Shown here: positions 7,107-14,597 of the stretch, in pieces
Numbering within the stretch: position 1 is the stretch's first letter
How the letters are laid out: each line of letters starts with the position of its first letter
NCBI GenBank assembly: GCA_049616325.1
Contig: JBMZHG010000019.1
Coordinates: 1 to 37,978, forward strand
Direction of reading: 5' to 3'
Length of the DNA: 37,978 bases
DNA from: UBA11663 sp049616325
Lineage (GTDB): Bacteria > Bacteroidota > Bacteroidia > Flavobacteriales_D > Sanyastnellaceae
The notes under the pieces: model-generated
Seen by the model: the letters and a program-made list of their open reading frames with translations, nothing else
Told to the model about the DNA's origin: nothing
Databases searched by the model: none
Position numbers and translations under genes: made by a program

Positions 7107-8102
7107 TTACGGTCGGCGACCGAGAATTTTGTCGGCCAAGACCGTGCTCAGCTTTTCGTAGCTCTCCACGGTCCAGCCTGCCACGTGGGGAGACAAGAGC
7201 ACGTGAGGATGACGGAGCAGGCGCTCGAATGCCGCTCGGTTGGCATCATGTTTCAAGCCGTCCAGGGCTTCGAGTGAAGGACCTTCGTACTCCAACACGT
7301 CAAGACAAGCGTCCGTCACGCGGCCACGGTCGAGGGCGTCAAGCAGGGCCTGTGTGGAGACCACGGCCCCACGTGCAGTGTTCAGCAAGACGATGGGCTT
7401 GGCGAACGCGGAGAACCACGCTTCGTTTGCGAGGCCGCGCGTCTCCGCGGTCCAAGGAAGGTGCAGGCTGACGACGTCGGCGCAGTTGCGCAACGATTCC
7501 AGTCCCACAGGTTCGACGTGGGGCAGGGGGCGGTCCACAGCTGGGTTTTCGCCCCACCCGGGCTTGTGTTTGTCGTATGCCATCACTCGGCACCCAAATC
7601 CCGAGAGACGCTCTGCAAAGGCGCTTCCCATGTGGCCGTATCCCACGATGCCTACCGTCAAGGACTTCAGTTCTCGTCCTCGATGGGCTTCGCGGTCCCA
7701 ACGGTGCCCGCGGATGCTCGCGTCGCCGGACTGCATCCGGTTCAGGACATTCAACAGCATGCCGACCGTGTGCTCTCCAACGGCGTCTTGGTTTCCCTCT
7801 GGGCTGCTGTGCACGACCACGCCCCGAGACCGTGCTGCTTCGAGGTCAATGTTTTCAAGTCCAGAACCGCTTCGGGCAACCCATTGCAAGGCGGGAAGGG
7901 CGTCAAAGACAGCGGCGTCGAGGGCGATACGGCTCCGAATCACGAGCCCGTGAACGGGCGGGGCTTGCGGGTCAGCCCCGGCCTTCAGCAATTCTTCCCG
8001 CGTGACGCGCGTTGCGTCGTGACATGTCATTCCGGCGTCTTCCAGCCGTTGTTGCAAGGCCGGATGAACGGTGTCGAGAAACCAAACGTGGAAAGAGCCC
8101 AT
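7107..8102 (-). CDS. D-isomer-specific 2-hydroxyacid dehydrogenase (SerA-like)
   Basis: This 331-residue protein belongs to the NAD-dependent D-2-hydroxyacid dehydrogenases, relatives of phosphoglycerate dehydrogenase. The Rossmann motif VGIVGYGHMGSAFA (glycines from residue 154), the NTARG loop with the catalytic Arg244, a LDVLEYE segment, and the catalytic His306 in SPHVAG are all present. No C-terminal ACT domain is seen, so it is the short form. The substrate could be 3-phosphoglycerate, glyoxylate/hydroxypyruvate or another 2-ketoacid; no serC or serB gene is nearby to decide. A TAAGTTCG promoter element overlaps the mgtE stop codon and ends 4 bases before this ATG. Confidence 0.85.
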   Translation of the reverse strand: MGSFHVWFLDTVHPALQQRLEDAGMTCHDATRVTREELLKAGADPQAPPVHGLVIRSRIALDAAVFDALPALQWVARSGSGLENIDLEAARSRGVVVHSSPEGNQDAVGEHTVGMLLNVLNRMQSGDASIRGHRWDREAHRGRELKSLTVGIVGYGHMGSAFAERLSGFGCRVMAYDKHKPGWGENPAVDRPLPHVEPVGLESLRNCADVVSLHLPWTAETRGLANEAWFSAFAKPIVLLNTARGAVVSTQALLDALDRGRVTDACLDVLEYEGPSLEALDGLKHDANRAAFERLLRHPHVLLSPHVAGWTVESYEKLSTVLADKILGRRP

Positions 8103-8106
8103 GACG

Positions 8107-8114
8107 CGAACTTA
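8107..8114 (-). promoter_or_regulatory. -7 promoter element TAAGTTCG for the dehydrogenase gene
   Basis: The minus strand reads TAAGTTCG-CGTC-ATG. The first TAA of the element is also the stop codon of mgtE (8112-8114). The 4-base gap to the ATG predicts a leaderless transcript. The gene could also be read from the mgtE transcript. Confidence 0.5.
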
Positions 8115-9473
8115 GGCCATCAAGGAAGCGATCATCGACCCAATGCTGAAGTAGATGATGAGCCCCATGATGTCGTTGGCGGTGGTGATGAAGGGGCCTG
8201 TTGCCAGTGCGGGATCGATGTTTCGTTTGTCCAACATCAAGGGGACAAACGCGCCAAACAACGCCGCAAACACGATGACGCAGAGCAGCGAGGCGGACAC
8301 GGTCGAGCTGAGCATCCATCCAAACCCCAACAGCACGCTGGCCAGAAAAATCACCGCAGAGCAAATGAGGCCGTTCACCAAGCCCACACTGAGCTCCTTC
8401 AAAAGGCGTGAAGCGAGGTTCCCCATGTTGACGTTTGCCGACGCCAAGCCTTGCACCACAATGGCGGAGGACTGCACCCCTACGTTCCCCCCCATGGCCG
8501 CAATGAGCGGAATGAAGAGGGCGAGTTCAGGGTTGTTTTCAATGTCAAACGCGCCAATGACGTAAGCACCACCGATTCCCCCGCCAAGGCCAATGAGCAG
8601 CCACGGCAACCGCGCGCGGGTCAGTGCCCACACGCTGTCCTTGCCTTCCACGTCCTCGGAAATCCCCGACGCAAGTTGGTAGTCGCGTTCAGCGTCTTCG
8701 ATCAACACGTCCACGGCGTCGTCAATGGTGATGCGTCCGAGCAGCGTTCCGTCTTCGTTGACAACAGGCAGCGCCACAAGGTCGTAGCGCTCCATCAATT
8801 TGACCACAACCTCCTCGCTTTCGTTGGCCTCCACGGACACCAATTCGTCGTCGTCTTTCAAATCTTTTAGGAGAGAACGCGCGGAGGAAGCGTTGAGCAA
8901 CAGGCTTTTCAAGGACAAACGGCCGTTCAGCTTGCCGTGGTCGTCGACGACGTAGATGGTGTAAATGTTTTCGACGTCGGAGGCTTGTGCCCGAATCTCG
9001 CGGATGGCACGCGCCACCGTCCAATCTTCTTCGACCTTGACAAGTTCCACTGCCATCATGGCGCCCGCGGTGCCTTCTTCGTAGCTCAGCAGTTCACGCA
9101 CCTCGGAGGCCGTTTCCGGATTCTCCACCATGCGCATGGCGGCCTCGACTTTGGCCTCAGGCAAGTCGGCCAACGCGTCGGCTGCGTCGTCTGAATCCAA
9201 CCCTTCGATGACGTCCTCCGCGATTTCTTTGGAGCTCAGGGAGGAAAGGAGCTCCTCCCGGATGTCTTCTTCGAGCTCGGCGATGACCTCAGACTTGAGG
9301 TCCGATTCGAGCAAGCGGTAAACGTAGAGGATCTCCTCGCGCTTGAGGGCGTCAAAAATGTCGGCCACGTCCTTCGGGTGGAGCTCGCCCACGGAGGCGG
9401 CGATTTCCACGTCACGCCCCGCTTCGATGTTCTCGCGAAGCAGGTCGAGAAATTCTTTGGTCAACTCGAGCAT
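8112..9473 (-). CDS. mgtE: Magnesium transporter MgtE
   Basis: This 453-residue inner-membrane protein matches MgtE, a Mg2+ channel gated by cytoplasmic Mg2+. In order there are an acidic N-domain of superhelical type (about residues 1-130, with LHPKDVADIFDAL and DDAADALADLP), two CBS domains (about 135-255, with the YVVDDHGKLNGRLSLKSLL and LPVVNEDGTLLGRITIDD segments), a connecting helix, and a five-helix membrane domain from about residue 285. The pore region includes ALFIPLIAAMGGNVGVQSSA, and the domain ends near ITTANDIMGLIIYFSIG. Length and domain order are normal. It lies 29 bases downstream of tadA and has its own promoter. Confidence 0.95.
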   Translation of the reverse strand: MLELTKEFLDLLRENIEAGRDVEIAASVGELHPKDVADIFDALKREEILYVYRLLESDLKSEVIAELEEDIREELLSSLSSKEIAEDVIEGLDSDDAADALADLPEAKVEAAMRMVENPETASEVRELLSYEEGTAGAMMAVELVKVEEDWTVARAIREIRAQASDVENIYTIYVVDDHGKLNGRLSLKSLLLNASSARSLLKDLKDDDELVSVEANESEEVVVKLMERYDLVALPVVNEDGTLLGRITIDDAVDVLIEDAERDYQLASGISEDVEGKDSVWALTRARLPWLLIGLGGGIGGAYVIGAFDIENNPELALFIPLIAAMGGNVGVQSSAIVVQGLASANVNMGNLASRLLKELSVGLVNGLICSAVIFLASVLLGFGWMLSSTVSASLLCVIVFAALFGAFVPLMLDKRNIDPALATGPFITTANDIMGLIIYFSIGSMIASLMA

Positions 9474-9477
9474 GGCT

Positions 9478-9506
9478 CAAAGGTACGTGGATGGCTTGGA
9501 TGTCAA
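9478..9506 (-). promoter_or_regulatory. Promoter TTG-N18-TACCTTTG for mgtE
   Basis: On the minus strand a TTG (complement of 9504-9506) is followed after 18 bases by TACCTTTG (9485 down to 9478). The ATG comes 4 bases later. The -33 part overlaps the tadA stop region. The spacing and both boxes fit the Bacteroidota promoter pattern. Confidence 0.6.
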
Positions 9507-9970
9507 GACTTGCGCTTCGCTTTGAAAAACGCGGAGAGCAACCCCGCCGCCTCTGCGGCCAACAACCCACCCTCACAGACCGTCTTGGGGTGAAGCACGG
9601 TGAGGTCCCCGTCAAATTTGGTGTGGCCGCGTTTCTCGTCTTTGGCCCCGTAGACCACGCGGCCGATGCGGGTCCAAAACGCCGCTCCCGCGCACATCGG
9701 ACACGGCTCGAGGGTGACGTACAAGGTGCATTGGTCCAGGAATTTGCCTCCCAAGTATTCTGAGGCCGAGGTGAACGCCTGCATCTCCGCATGAGCCGTA
9801 AAGTCCCGAAGTCGTTCGCAGAGGTTGTGGGCGCGGGCAATCACCTGGCCTTGCGCAACAATGACGGCGCCCACGGGCACTTCGTCGATTTCCGCAGCTT
9901 TCTCGGCCTCTTGAAGCGCGAGCTTCATGAACCGGACGTCGTCGTCGCTAAAAGGGGAAGTGCTGGTCAT
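9503..9970 (-). CDS. tadA: tRNA-specific adenosine deaminase TadA
   Basis: This 155-residue cytidine-deaminase-fold enzyme fits TadA, which converts adenosine 34 of tRNA-Arg(ACG) to inosine. The zinc and catalytic motifs are HAEMQAF (His60, Glu62) and LEPCPMCAGA (Cys90, Cys93), in the order and spacing of TadA. The RIGRVVYGAKDEKRG segment after the second motif is also typical. A general nucleoside or guanine deaminase is the main alternative, but the ARAHNLCERLRDFTAHAE context favours TadA. Its ATG overlaps the stop of the upstream glycosyltransferase gene by 4 bases, so the two are probably translationally coupled. Confidence 0.88.
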   Translation of the reverse strand: MTSTSPFSDDDVRFMKLALQEAEKAAEIDEVPVGAVIVAQGQVIARAHNLCERLRDFTAHAEMQAFTSASEYLGGKFLDQCTLYVTLEPCPMCAGAAFWTRIGRVVYGAKDEKRGHTKFDGDLTVLHPKTVCEGGLLAAEAAGLLSAFFKAKRKS

Positions 9971-11064
9971 GTGCGTTGGGGATGTGCGGCTTCAAGCCAG
10001 GTTGAAAGTTCGTGAAATGCCCGATAATTGGCGGGCTCTTGAGGCAGAGAGCCTGTGGCGTGGTCTGGGATTTGTCCTGATTCGAGGTCGTTTTGGGTGA
10101 CACACGTAAACCCAAAACGATTTGCCCACAACGCCCCCAGAAATTCCTGTTCTGGTTGGCCCGGGGTGGGGACAAGGATGGCGTTCACGTGGAGCGCGGC
10201 CAGATCGAGTTGCGAACTGTAACCGCTGCGGCAAATCAGGGTTCCGGCGCTTTGAAGGGCCGAGGCCAACTCTTGATCCGTGGGGTCGCACCAGGTTGTG
10301 ACGTGGCCGTCGACCTTCACGCCGCCCCCGGGTTTGCCGGCAACGATGAGGCAGGGCTCGTCGGTGCCCTGCATCCAGTCCCGAAGTGCCTGTTCCATCA
10401 ACGCTCGGTGGGGCTCGACGCCGCTCACCATGCCTACGCGCGCCCAAGTCGGGGCTGTATCGGAGCGACGGTAGGGAGCGAGCCTGCTCAGGACGCCCAC
10501 GTGTTTGGTGCAGGGGTGAACGTCGGCTGCGGCGAGCATGCCGCTGAGCGAACCTGGGCCCGGTTCGAGGTCAGGCACCCAGAGCTCGTCAAATTCCCGC
10601 GCCCAGCGAGCGACCACGGAGCGAGCCGGACTTTTGAGTGCCCTGGGGACGGGGATTTGGAGTTGATGCGACATCAGTACCGAGGGAGTTCCGGCCACCA
10701 CGCATCCGTAGCAGTTGTCCGAGAACACGGCGTGGATGCCTTGGGCGGAAACGAGGTTTTGGGTCCACCTTCGTTCCTTTTCAACAAACACGAGAAAGGA
10801 GGGGAGTTGGCCTGCAATGCGGAAAAAATTGCCGCGCTTTGAATAGGTGATTTCGGGCCCAGGCTTGGTGTGAAATGTCACGTGGCCCGTCGAGAGGTGG
10901 GCTCGAAGCCAAGCCAACGCCGTTCCTTTGGAGGCGATGTGAACGTGCCATCCCAACTCGATTGCATGCTCTGCCAAGGGCAAGGTGCGCGTCGCGTGCC
11001 CCATGCCCCAATCGAGCACCGTGACCAAAAGTTGAGGGCGGTCCGCCAGGTTGGAGGTCAACAT
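9967..11064 (-). CDS. Glycosyltransferase, GT28/MGT-like
   Basis: This 365-residue protein resembles nucleotide-sugar glycosyltransferases with two Rossmann domains (GT-B fold, related to the MurG/UGT group). The N-terminal motif LDWGMGHATRTLPLAEHA is typical of the Bacteroidota proteins annotated as glycosyltransferase in this group. The C-terminal half has the donor-site pattern ALQSAGTLICRSGYSSQLDL, followed by VPTPGQPEQEFLGAL. No signal peptide or membrane helix is visible, so it is probably cytoplasmic or peripheral. The gene overlaps tadA by 4 bases, an unexpected partner. Donor and acceptor are unknown. Confidence 0.78.
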   Translation of the reverse strand: MLTSNLADRPQLLVTVLDWGMGHATRTLPLAEHAIELGWHVHIASKGTALAWLRAHLSTGHVTFHTKPGPEITYSKRGNFFRIAGQLPSFLVFVEKERRWTQNLVSAQGIHAVFSDNCYGCVVAGTPSVLMSHQLQIPVPRALKSPARSVVARWAREFDELWVPDLEPGPGSLSGMLAAADVHPCTKHVGVLSRLAPYRRSDTAPTWARVGMVSGVEPHRALMEQALRDWMQGTDEPCLIVAGKPGGGVKVDGHVTTWCDPTDQELASALQSAGTLICRSGYSSQLDLAALHVNAILVPTPGQPEQEFLGALWANRFGFTCVTQNDLESGQIPDHATGSLPQEPANYRAFHELSTWLEAAHPQRT

Positions 11065-11079
11065 CGGCCTTGAAGTTCC

Positions 11080-11087
11080 TAATTTCG
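11080..11087 (+). promoter_or_regulatory. -7 promoter element TAATTTCG for trmB
   Basis: TAATTTCG fits TAnnTT(T/C)G and lies 16 bases before the trmB ATG, in the 39-base divergent gap with the glycosyltransferase gene. No good -33 box is visible at the usual distance. Confidence 0.4.
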
Positions 11088-11103
11088 CGGCAATTCAGCG
11101 ACC

Positions 11104-11799
11104 ATGGGCAAGGGCAAACTTTGGAAGTGGGAGGAAAACGCGGAGATGGCCAACGTCTTCGAACCGGACCTCCAAGAAGCGGTGCAAGGCGCCGAACACC
11201 CCCACAAGGGAAAATGGCATTCGGAAGTGTTTGGGAACGATCACCCGATCACGCTCGAACTGGGGTGCGGCAAGGGGGAATACACCGTGGGCTTGGCGCG
11301 AAAGTGGCCCAACCGTAACTTCATTGGCGTGGACATCAAGGGGCACCGGTTCTGGCGTGGTGCCAAGACGGCCAACCAGGAAGCACTGACCAACGTGGCT
11401 TTTTTGCGCACGCGCATTGAGTTCATTGACCAGTTCTTTGGGCCGGGCGAGGTGGCGGACATTTGGCTCACGTTCAGCGATCCGCAGCCCAAGGACGAGA
11501 AGGGGACCAAACGAATCACGTCGGGCAAATTCATCGAGCGATACCGCAAGTTTCTCGCGCCCGACGGCACGGTAAAGGTCAAATCGGACAGCAAGCTTCT
11601 TTACGCGCTGTCGAAAGAGGATTACGTTGCGGCCGGCTACCCGATGCTTCACGATTCGGATGACGTCTACGGCGGCTTTCTCGATACGGTTGACGCTGAT
11701 TTGCGCGAGGCGCTGGAAATCAAGACCTACTACGAGCAGCGCTGGCTGGAGGAAGGGAAGAACATTCACTTTCTGGAGATTCAGCTACCTTCGTTGTGA
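11104..11799 (+). CDS. trmB: tRNA (guanine-N7-)-methyltransferase TrmB
   Basis: This 231-residue SAM-dependent methyltransferase makes m7G46 in tRNA. The SAM-binding strand LELGCGKGEYTVGLA and the downstream FIGVDIKGHRFWRGA are clear, as is the TrmB-specific LTFSDPQPKDEKGTKRITS motif, the Bacteroidota version of the usual FPDPWPKKRH. An N-terminal extension of about 50 residues (WKWEENAEMANVFEPDL) is typical of flavobacterial TrmB. The gene ends in TGA overlapping the GTG start of the next gene (GTGA), so the alkyltransferase-like protein is translationally coupled to it. Confidence 0.93.
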   Translation: MGKGKLWKWEENAEMANVFEPDLQEAVQGAEHPHKGKWHSEVFGNDHPITLELGCGKGEYTVGLARKWPNRNFIGVDIKGHRFWRGAKTANQEALTNVAFLRTRIEFIDQFFGPGEVADIWLTFSDPQPKDEKGTKRITSGKFIERYRKFLAPDGTVKVKSDSKLLYALSKEDYVAAGYPMLHDSDDVYGGFLDTVDADLREALEIKTYYEQRWLEEGKNIHFLEIQLPSL

Positions 11800-12137
11800 A
11801 AGACACCCACGACGGCCGATCGTTTGAACAGGACGTGTACGACGTGGTGCGCGCCATCCCGCCAGGTCGCGTCACCTCGTACGGTGCCGTTGCCCAAGCG
11901 CTGGGCTCCGCCCGCGCGAGCCGGCGGGTGGGGTGGGTGTTGAACAAAAGCTTCGGTGCGGAGCCACCCGTGCCTGCCCACCGCGTGGTGAACCGGCTGG
12001 GCTTGTTGTCGGGAGCCATTCACTTCCCGTTCGACCGTCCGATGGCCGTTCAACTCGAGGCGGAAGGGGTGAGGATTGAAAACGACACAGTGGTGGACTT
12101 TGAGCGTGTGTTTTGGGACCCCATGCGCGAACTTTGA
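11796..12137 (+). CDS. atl: Alkyltransferase-like protein (MGMT family, catalytic Cys replaced by Ala)
   Basis: This 113-residue protein is the DNA-binding domain of the O6-alkylguanine-DNA alkyltransferase family without the N-terminal domain. Conserved parts are the helix-turn-helix region IPPGRVTSYGAVAQALG, with the Tyr and Arg used for base flipping, and the active-site loop. In true alkyltransferases that loop reads PCHR; here it is PAHR (Ala61). It therefore cannot be a self-alkylating repair enzyme and belongs with ATL proteins, which bind O6-alkylguanine lesions and hand them to nucleotide excision repair. The GTG start overlaps the trmB stop. No uvr gene is in the window. Confidence 0.85.
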   Translation: MKDTHDGRSFEQDVYDVVRAIPPGRVTSYGAVAQALGSARASRRVGWVLNKSFGAEPPVPAHRVVNRLGLLSGAIHFPFDRPMAVQLEAEGVRIENDTVVDFERVFWDPMREL

Positions 12138-12142
12138 CCCCG

Positions 12143-13219
12143 ATGAGCAACTGGACACACGACGCGGTATTGGACGCCCTGCGGGGCGTGGTGGAGCCTG
12201 AATTGGGCAAGGACATCGTTTCTCTCGAATTGGTGGAGCTTTCAGGCGAAGCTGGCGAAAACGGTGAGGGCTTGTCCGTGTCGGTGAAGTCCAGTAACCC
12301 CGCAATGCACGCCCGAAAGCGCATGCAGGAAGCCGTCGAGTTCGCTCTTGAACGCGCATTTGGTAAACCTTTGTCGTGCACCGTTGACGTGACGCCCCTG
12401 AAAAAGGAAGAGCGCACCCTCGAAACCCGAAAGGTCCTCCCGGGGGTGCAGCACGTCATCGCCGTGGCCTCCGGCAAGGGCGGTGTCGGCAAGAGCACGG
12501 TGTCGTCCAACCTCGCCGTCGCACTCGCCCAACTTGGCTACAAGGTGGGGCTCGTCGACGCCGACATCCACGGCCCGAGCGTGCCGACCATGTTCGACGT
12601 GGCCGGCGAAAAGCCGCAGCCCGTGGAGGTTGACGGCAAAACCAAAATCGAGCCGATCGAACAGTACGGCGTCAAGGTGCTCTCCATCGGCTTTTTCGCC
12701 GACCCCGACCAGGCGATTGTTTGGCGTGGCCCGATGGCGAGCCGTGCGCTGAATCAATTGTTCACCGATGCCGAGTGGGGTGCGCTCGACTTCATGATTG
12801 TTGACCTGCCTCCCGGCACGGGCGACATTCATTTGTCACTCGTCCAGCAAATTCCTCTGTCCGGGGCGGTGATCGTCAGCACGCCGCAGGACGTCGCACT
12901 CGCCGACGCCCGGAAGGGAGTGGGCATGTTCCGTCTTGAAGAATTGAAAGTCCCGGTGCTCGGCCTCGTCGAGAACATGGCGTACTTCGTGCCCCCCGAC
13001 GCGCCGGACAAGCGGTACCACATCTTTGGTCGGGACGGCGTAAAGCGCCTTGCCGACAGCCTCGAAGCGCCGTTCCTGGGCGAACTCCCGCTCCTCCAAA
13101 CCATTCGCGAAGCCGGGGACGCCGGTCGCCCGGCCGTCATGCAAACCAGCGGCGAGGCTGCGGCTGCGTTTCGCGCTGTCGTCGCTAACTTGCTGAAGCA
13201 ACTCGGAAAAGACGTCTGA
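12143..13219 (+). CDS. mrp: Mrp/NBP35-family P-loop ATPase (Fe-S cluster carrier)
   Basis: This 358-residue protein has an N-terminal MIP18/DUF59 domain (residues 1 to about 85) and a deviant Walker A P-loop, GKGGVGKST (111-119). DADIHGPSVPTMF, VDLPPGTGDIHLSL and an ENMAYF segment follow. Mrp/ApbC proteins carry Fe-S clusters to target enzymes in the cytoplasm. In most members ENM is followed by a CxxC pair that bridges the cluster between subunits. Here that place reads VPPDAPDKRYHIFG, with no Cys, a form I associate with Bacteroidota Mrp. The start at 12143 gives the natural MSNWTHDAVLDALRGV N-terminus. The nifU-like gene follows after 3 bases. Confidence 0.92.
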   Translation: MSNWTHDAVLDALRGVVEPELGKDIVSLELVELSGEAGENGEGLSVSVKSSNPAMHARKRMQEAVEFALERAFGKPLSCTVDVTPLKKEERTLETRKVLPGVQHVIAVASGKGGVGKSTVSSNLAVALAQLGYKVGLVDADIHGPSVPTMFDVAGEKPQPVEVDGKTKIEPIEQYGVKVLSIGFFADPDQAIVWRGPMASRALNQLFTDAEWGALDFMIVDLPPGTGDIHLSLVQQIPLSGAVIVSTPQDVALADARKGVGMFRLEELKVPVLGLVENMAYFVPPDAPDKRYHIFGRDGVKRLADSLEAPFLGELPLLQTIREAGDAGRPAVMQTSGEAAAAFRAVVANLLKQLGKDV

Positions 13220-13222
13220 CCC

Positions 13223-13468
13223 ATGGCCGCGCCGGATCTCCAACAACGCATTGAATCCACCTTGGACGAGCTTCGTCCGTACCTCGAGGCGGACGGCGGG
13301 GACATTCGCCTGGTGGAAATCACGCCTGAATTGGTCGTACGCATCGAATTGTTGGGTGCGTGCGCAGATTGCTCCATGATTCACATGACCCTCAAAGGCG
13401 GGGTCGAATCGGCCCTGAAGAAGGCCGCTCCCGAGGTCACTGCCATTGAGGCCGTCAACCTTTTTTAA
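13223..13468 (+). CDS. NifU C-terminal domain protein (Fe-S scaffold)
   Basis: This 81-residue protein is a stand-alone NifU C-terminal domain, a small scaffold that holds a Fe-S cluster before delivery. The helix and strand LRPYLEADGGDIRLVEI and the cluster motif GACADCSM (Cys47 and Cys50, a CxxC pair) are the family signature, ending in the usual VEAVNLF-like tail. It lies 3 bases after mrp, and the pair is a likely Fe-S delivery unit. The stop codon lies inside a short AACCTT/AAGGTT inverted repeat. Confidence 0.93.
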   Translation: MAAPDLQQRIESTLDELRPYLEADGGDIRLVEITPELVVRIELLGACADCSMIHMTLKGGVESALKKAAPEVTAIEAVNLF

Positions 13469-13494
13469 GGTTGGAGCTTGCCGCTGTCAATAAA

Positions 13495-13513
13495 TCCTAC
13501 TATTTTAATAGGA
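13495..13513 (+). other. A+T-rich imperfect inverted repeat upstream of the ferredoxin reductase gene
   Basis: TCCTA and TAGGA flank a 9-base A+T-rich centre, and two further inner base pairs are possible. The patch is unusual in this G+C-rich region and lies 41 bases upstream of the -7 element at 13555. It could be an operator, an upstream promoter element, or chance. Confidence 0.3.
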
Positions 13514-13554
13514 AAAGAAGATTGAACACCGTGTCACGTGCGTTGTTGCGTGAG

Positions 13555-13562
13555 TACTTTTG
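13555..13562 (+). promoter_or_regulatory. -7 promoter element TACTTTTG for the ferredoxin reductase gene
   Basis: TACTTTTG matches TAnnTTTG perfectly and ends 8 bases before the ATG at 13571. No TTTG is seen 19-21 bases upstream. Confidence 0.55.
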
Positions 13563-13570
13563 CGCCCATC

Positions 13571-14578
13571 ATGATTCAAACAGACATCTTGATCATCGGA
13601 GCCGGTCCCTGCGGTTTGTTCACCGTGTTTGAAGCCGGTCTTTTGAAACTCCGTTGCCACCTTGTTGACGCTCTGCCTCAGGCGGGTGGTCAGTGCTCGG
13701 AGATCTACCCCAAAAAGCCCATCTACGACATCCCCGCTTACCCTTCGATTTTGGCGGGCGAGCTCGTGGATCGTCTCATGGAACAGGCAGAGCCTTTCAA
13801 GCCGGGCTTCACCCTGGGCGAACGCGCGGAGACCATTGAAAAGGACGACGAAGATCAGTTCATTCTGACGACCAACCGCGGCACCAAGCACCGCGCCCCC
13901 ATCATTGCCATTGCGGGCGGGCTTGGATGTTTTGAGCCGCGCAAGCCGCCCGTCGACAACCTCGCCAGCTTTGAGGACAAGGGCGTCGAGTACATCATCA
14001 AGGACCCGGAGTTCTACCGCGACAAAAAGGTGGTCATCAGCGGCGGCGGCGACAGCGCCCTCGACTGGACCATCTTCCTTGCGGACGGTGTGGCGAGTGA
14101 AGTGACCTTGGTGCACCGCCGCGAAGGCTTCCGTGGCCACCTCGACAGCGTCCAAAAAGTCATGGACCTCGCCGGCGAAGGCAAGATCAAGCTCTTGACC
14201 AACGCCGAAGTGGTTGGCGTGGACGGCGGCGACTCGCTCGAGCGCCTGACGGTCAACCACAGCCAACAGGGCGAGATGATCCTCGAGACGGACCATTGGG
14301 TGCCGTTGTTTGGGTTGAGCCCCAAGCTTGGGCCGATTGCCGACTGGAACCTCAACATCAGCAAAAACGCGGTGGAAGTCGACACGTTTGACTACAGCAC
14401 CAACGTGCCCGGCATCTACGCCATTGGCGACATCAACACCTACCCTGGCAAACTCAAGCTGATTTTGTGCGGATTCCACGAAGCCACGCTGATGGTGCAG
14501 AGCGCGTTCAAGCGCATCTACCCGGACAAAAACCTGGTGCTCAAGTACACGACGGTGAACGGGGTGAGCGGATTCTGA
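13571..14578 (+). CDS. Ferredoxin--NADP+ reductase, thioredoxin-reductase-like type
   Basis: This 335-residue flavoprotein fits the ferredoxin-NADP+ oxidoreductases that resemble thioredoxin reductase (Bacillus YumC / Chlorobium type). The FAD motif IIGAGPCGLFTVFEAGL is at residues 7-23. PQAGGQCSEIYPKKPIYDIP and an NAD(P) motif ISGGGDSALDW follow, then IYAIGDINTYPGKLKLILCG near the end. The CxxC redox pair of thioredoxin reductase is absent, which rules that enzyme out. The 2Fe-2S ferredoxin gene begins 19 bases downstream and is the obvious redox partner. The start at 13571 is chosen over upstream codons because the frame then opens directly on the FAD strand and fits the promoter. Confidence 0.9.
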   Translation: MIQTDILIIGAGPCGLFTVFEAGLLKLRCHLVDALPQAGGQCSEIYPKKPIYDIPAYPSILAGELVDRLMEQAEPFKPGFTLGERAETIEKDDEDQFILTTNRGTKHRAPIIAIAGGLGCFEPRKPPVDNLASFEDKGVEYIIKDPEFYRDKKVVISGGGDSALDWTIFLADGVASEVTLVHRREGFRGHLDSVQKVMDLAGEGKIKLLTNAEVVGVDGGDSLERLTVNHSQQGEMILETDHWVPLFGLSPKLGPIADWNLNISKNAVEVDTFDYSTNVPGIYAIGDINTYPGKLKLILCGFHEATLMVQSAFKRIYPDKNLVLKYTTVNGVSGF

Positions 14579-14585
14579 TTGGACC

Positions 14586-14593
14586 TACCTTCG
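14586..14593 (+). promoter_or_regulatory. -7 promoter element TACCTTCG for the ferredoxin gene
   Basis: TACCTTCG-CCGC-ATG: the element fits TAnnTT(T/C)G and stands exactly 4 bases before the start codon, so the mRNA could be leaderless. It would let the ferredoxin be made independently of its reductase. Confidence 0.5.
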
Positions 14594-14597
14594 CCGC

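Noticed and set aside
13457..13472. AACCTT/AAGGTT inverted repeat at the end of the nifU-like gene as a terminator
   Set aside because: The stem is only 6 bp, A+T-rich, overlaps the stop codon, and has no T-tract after it.
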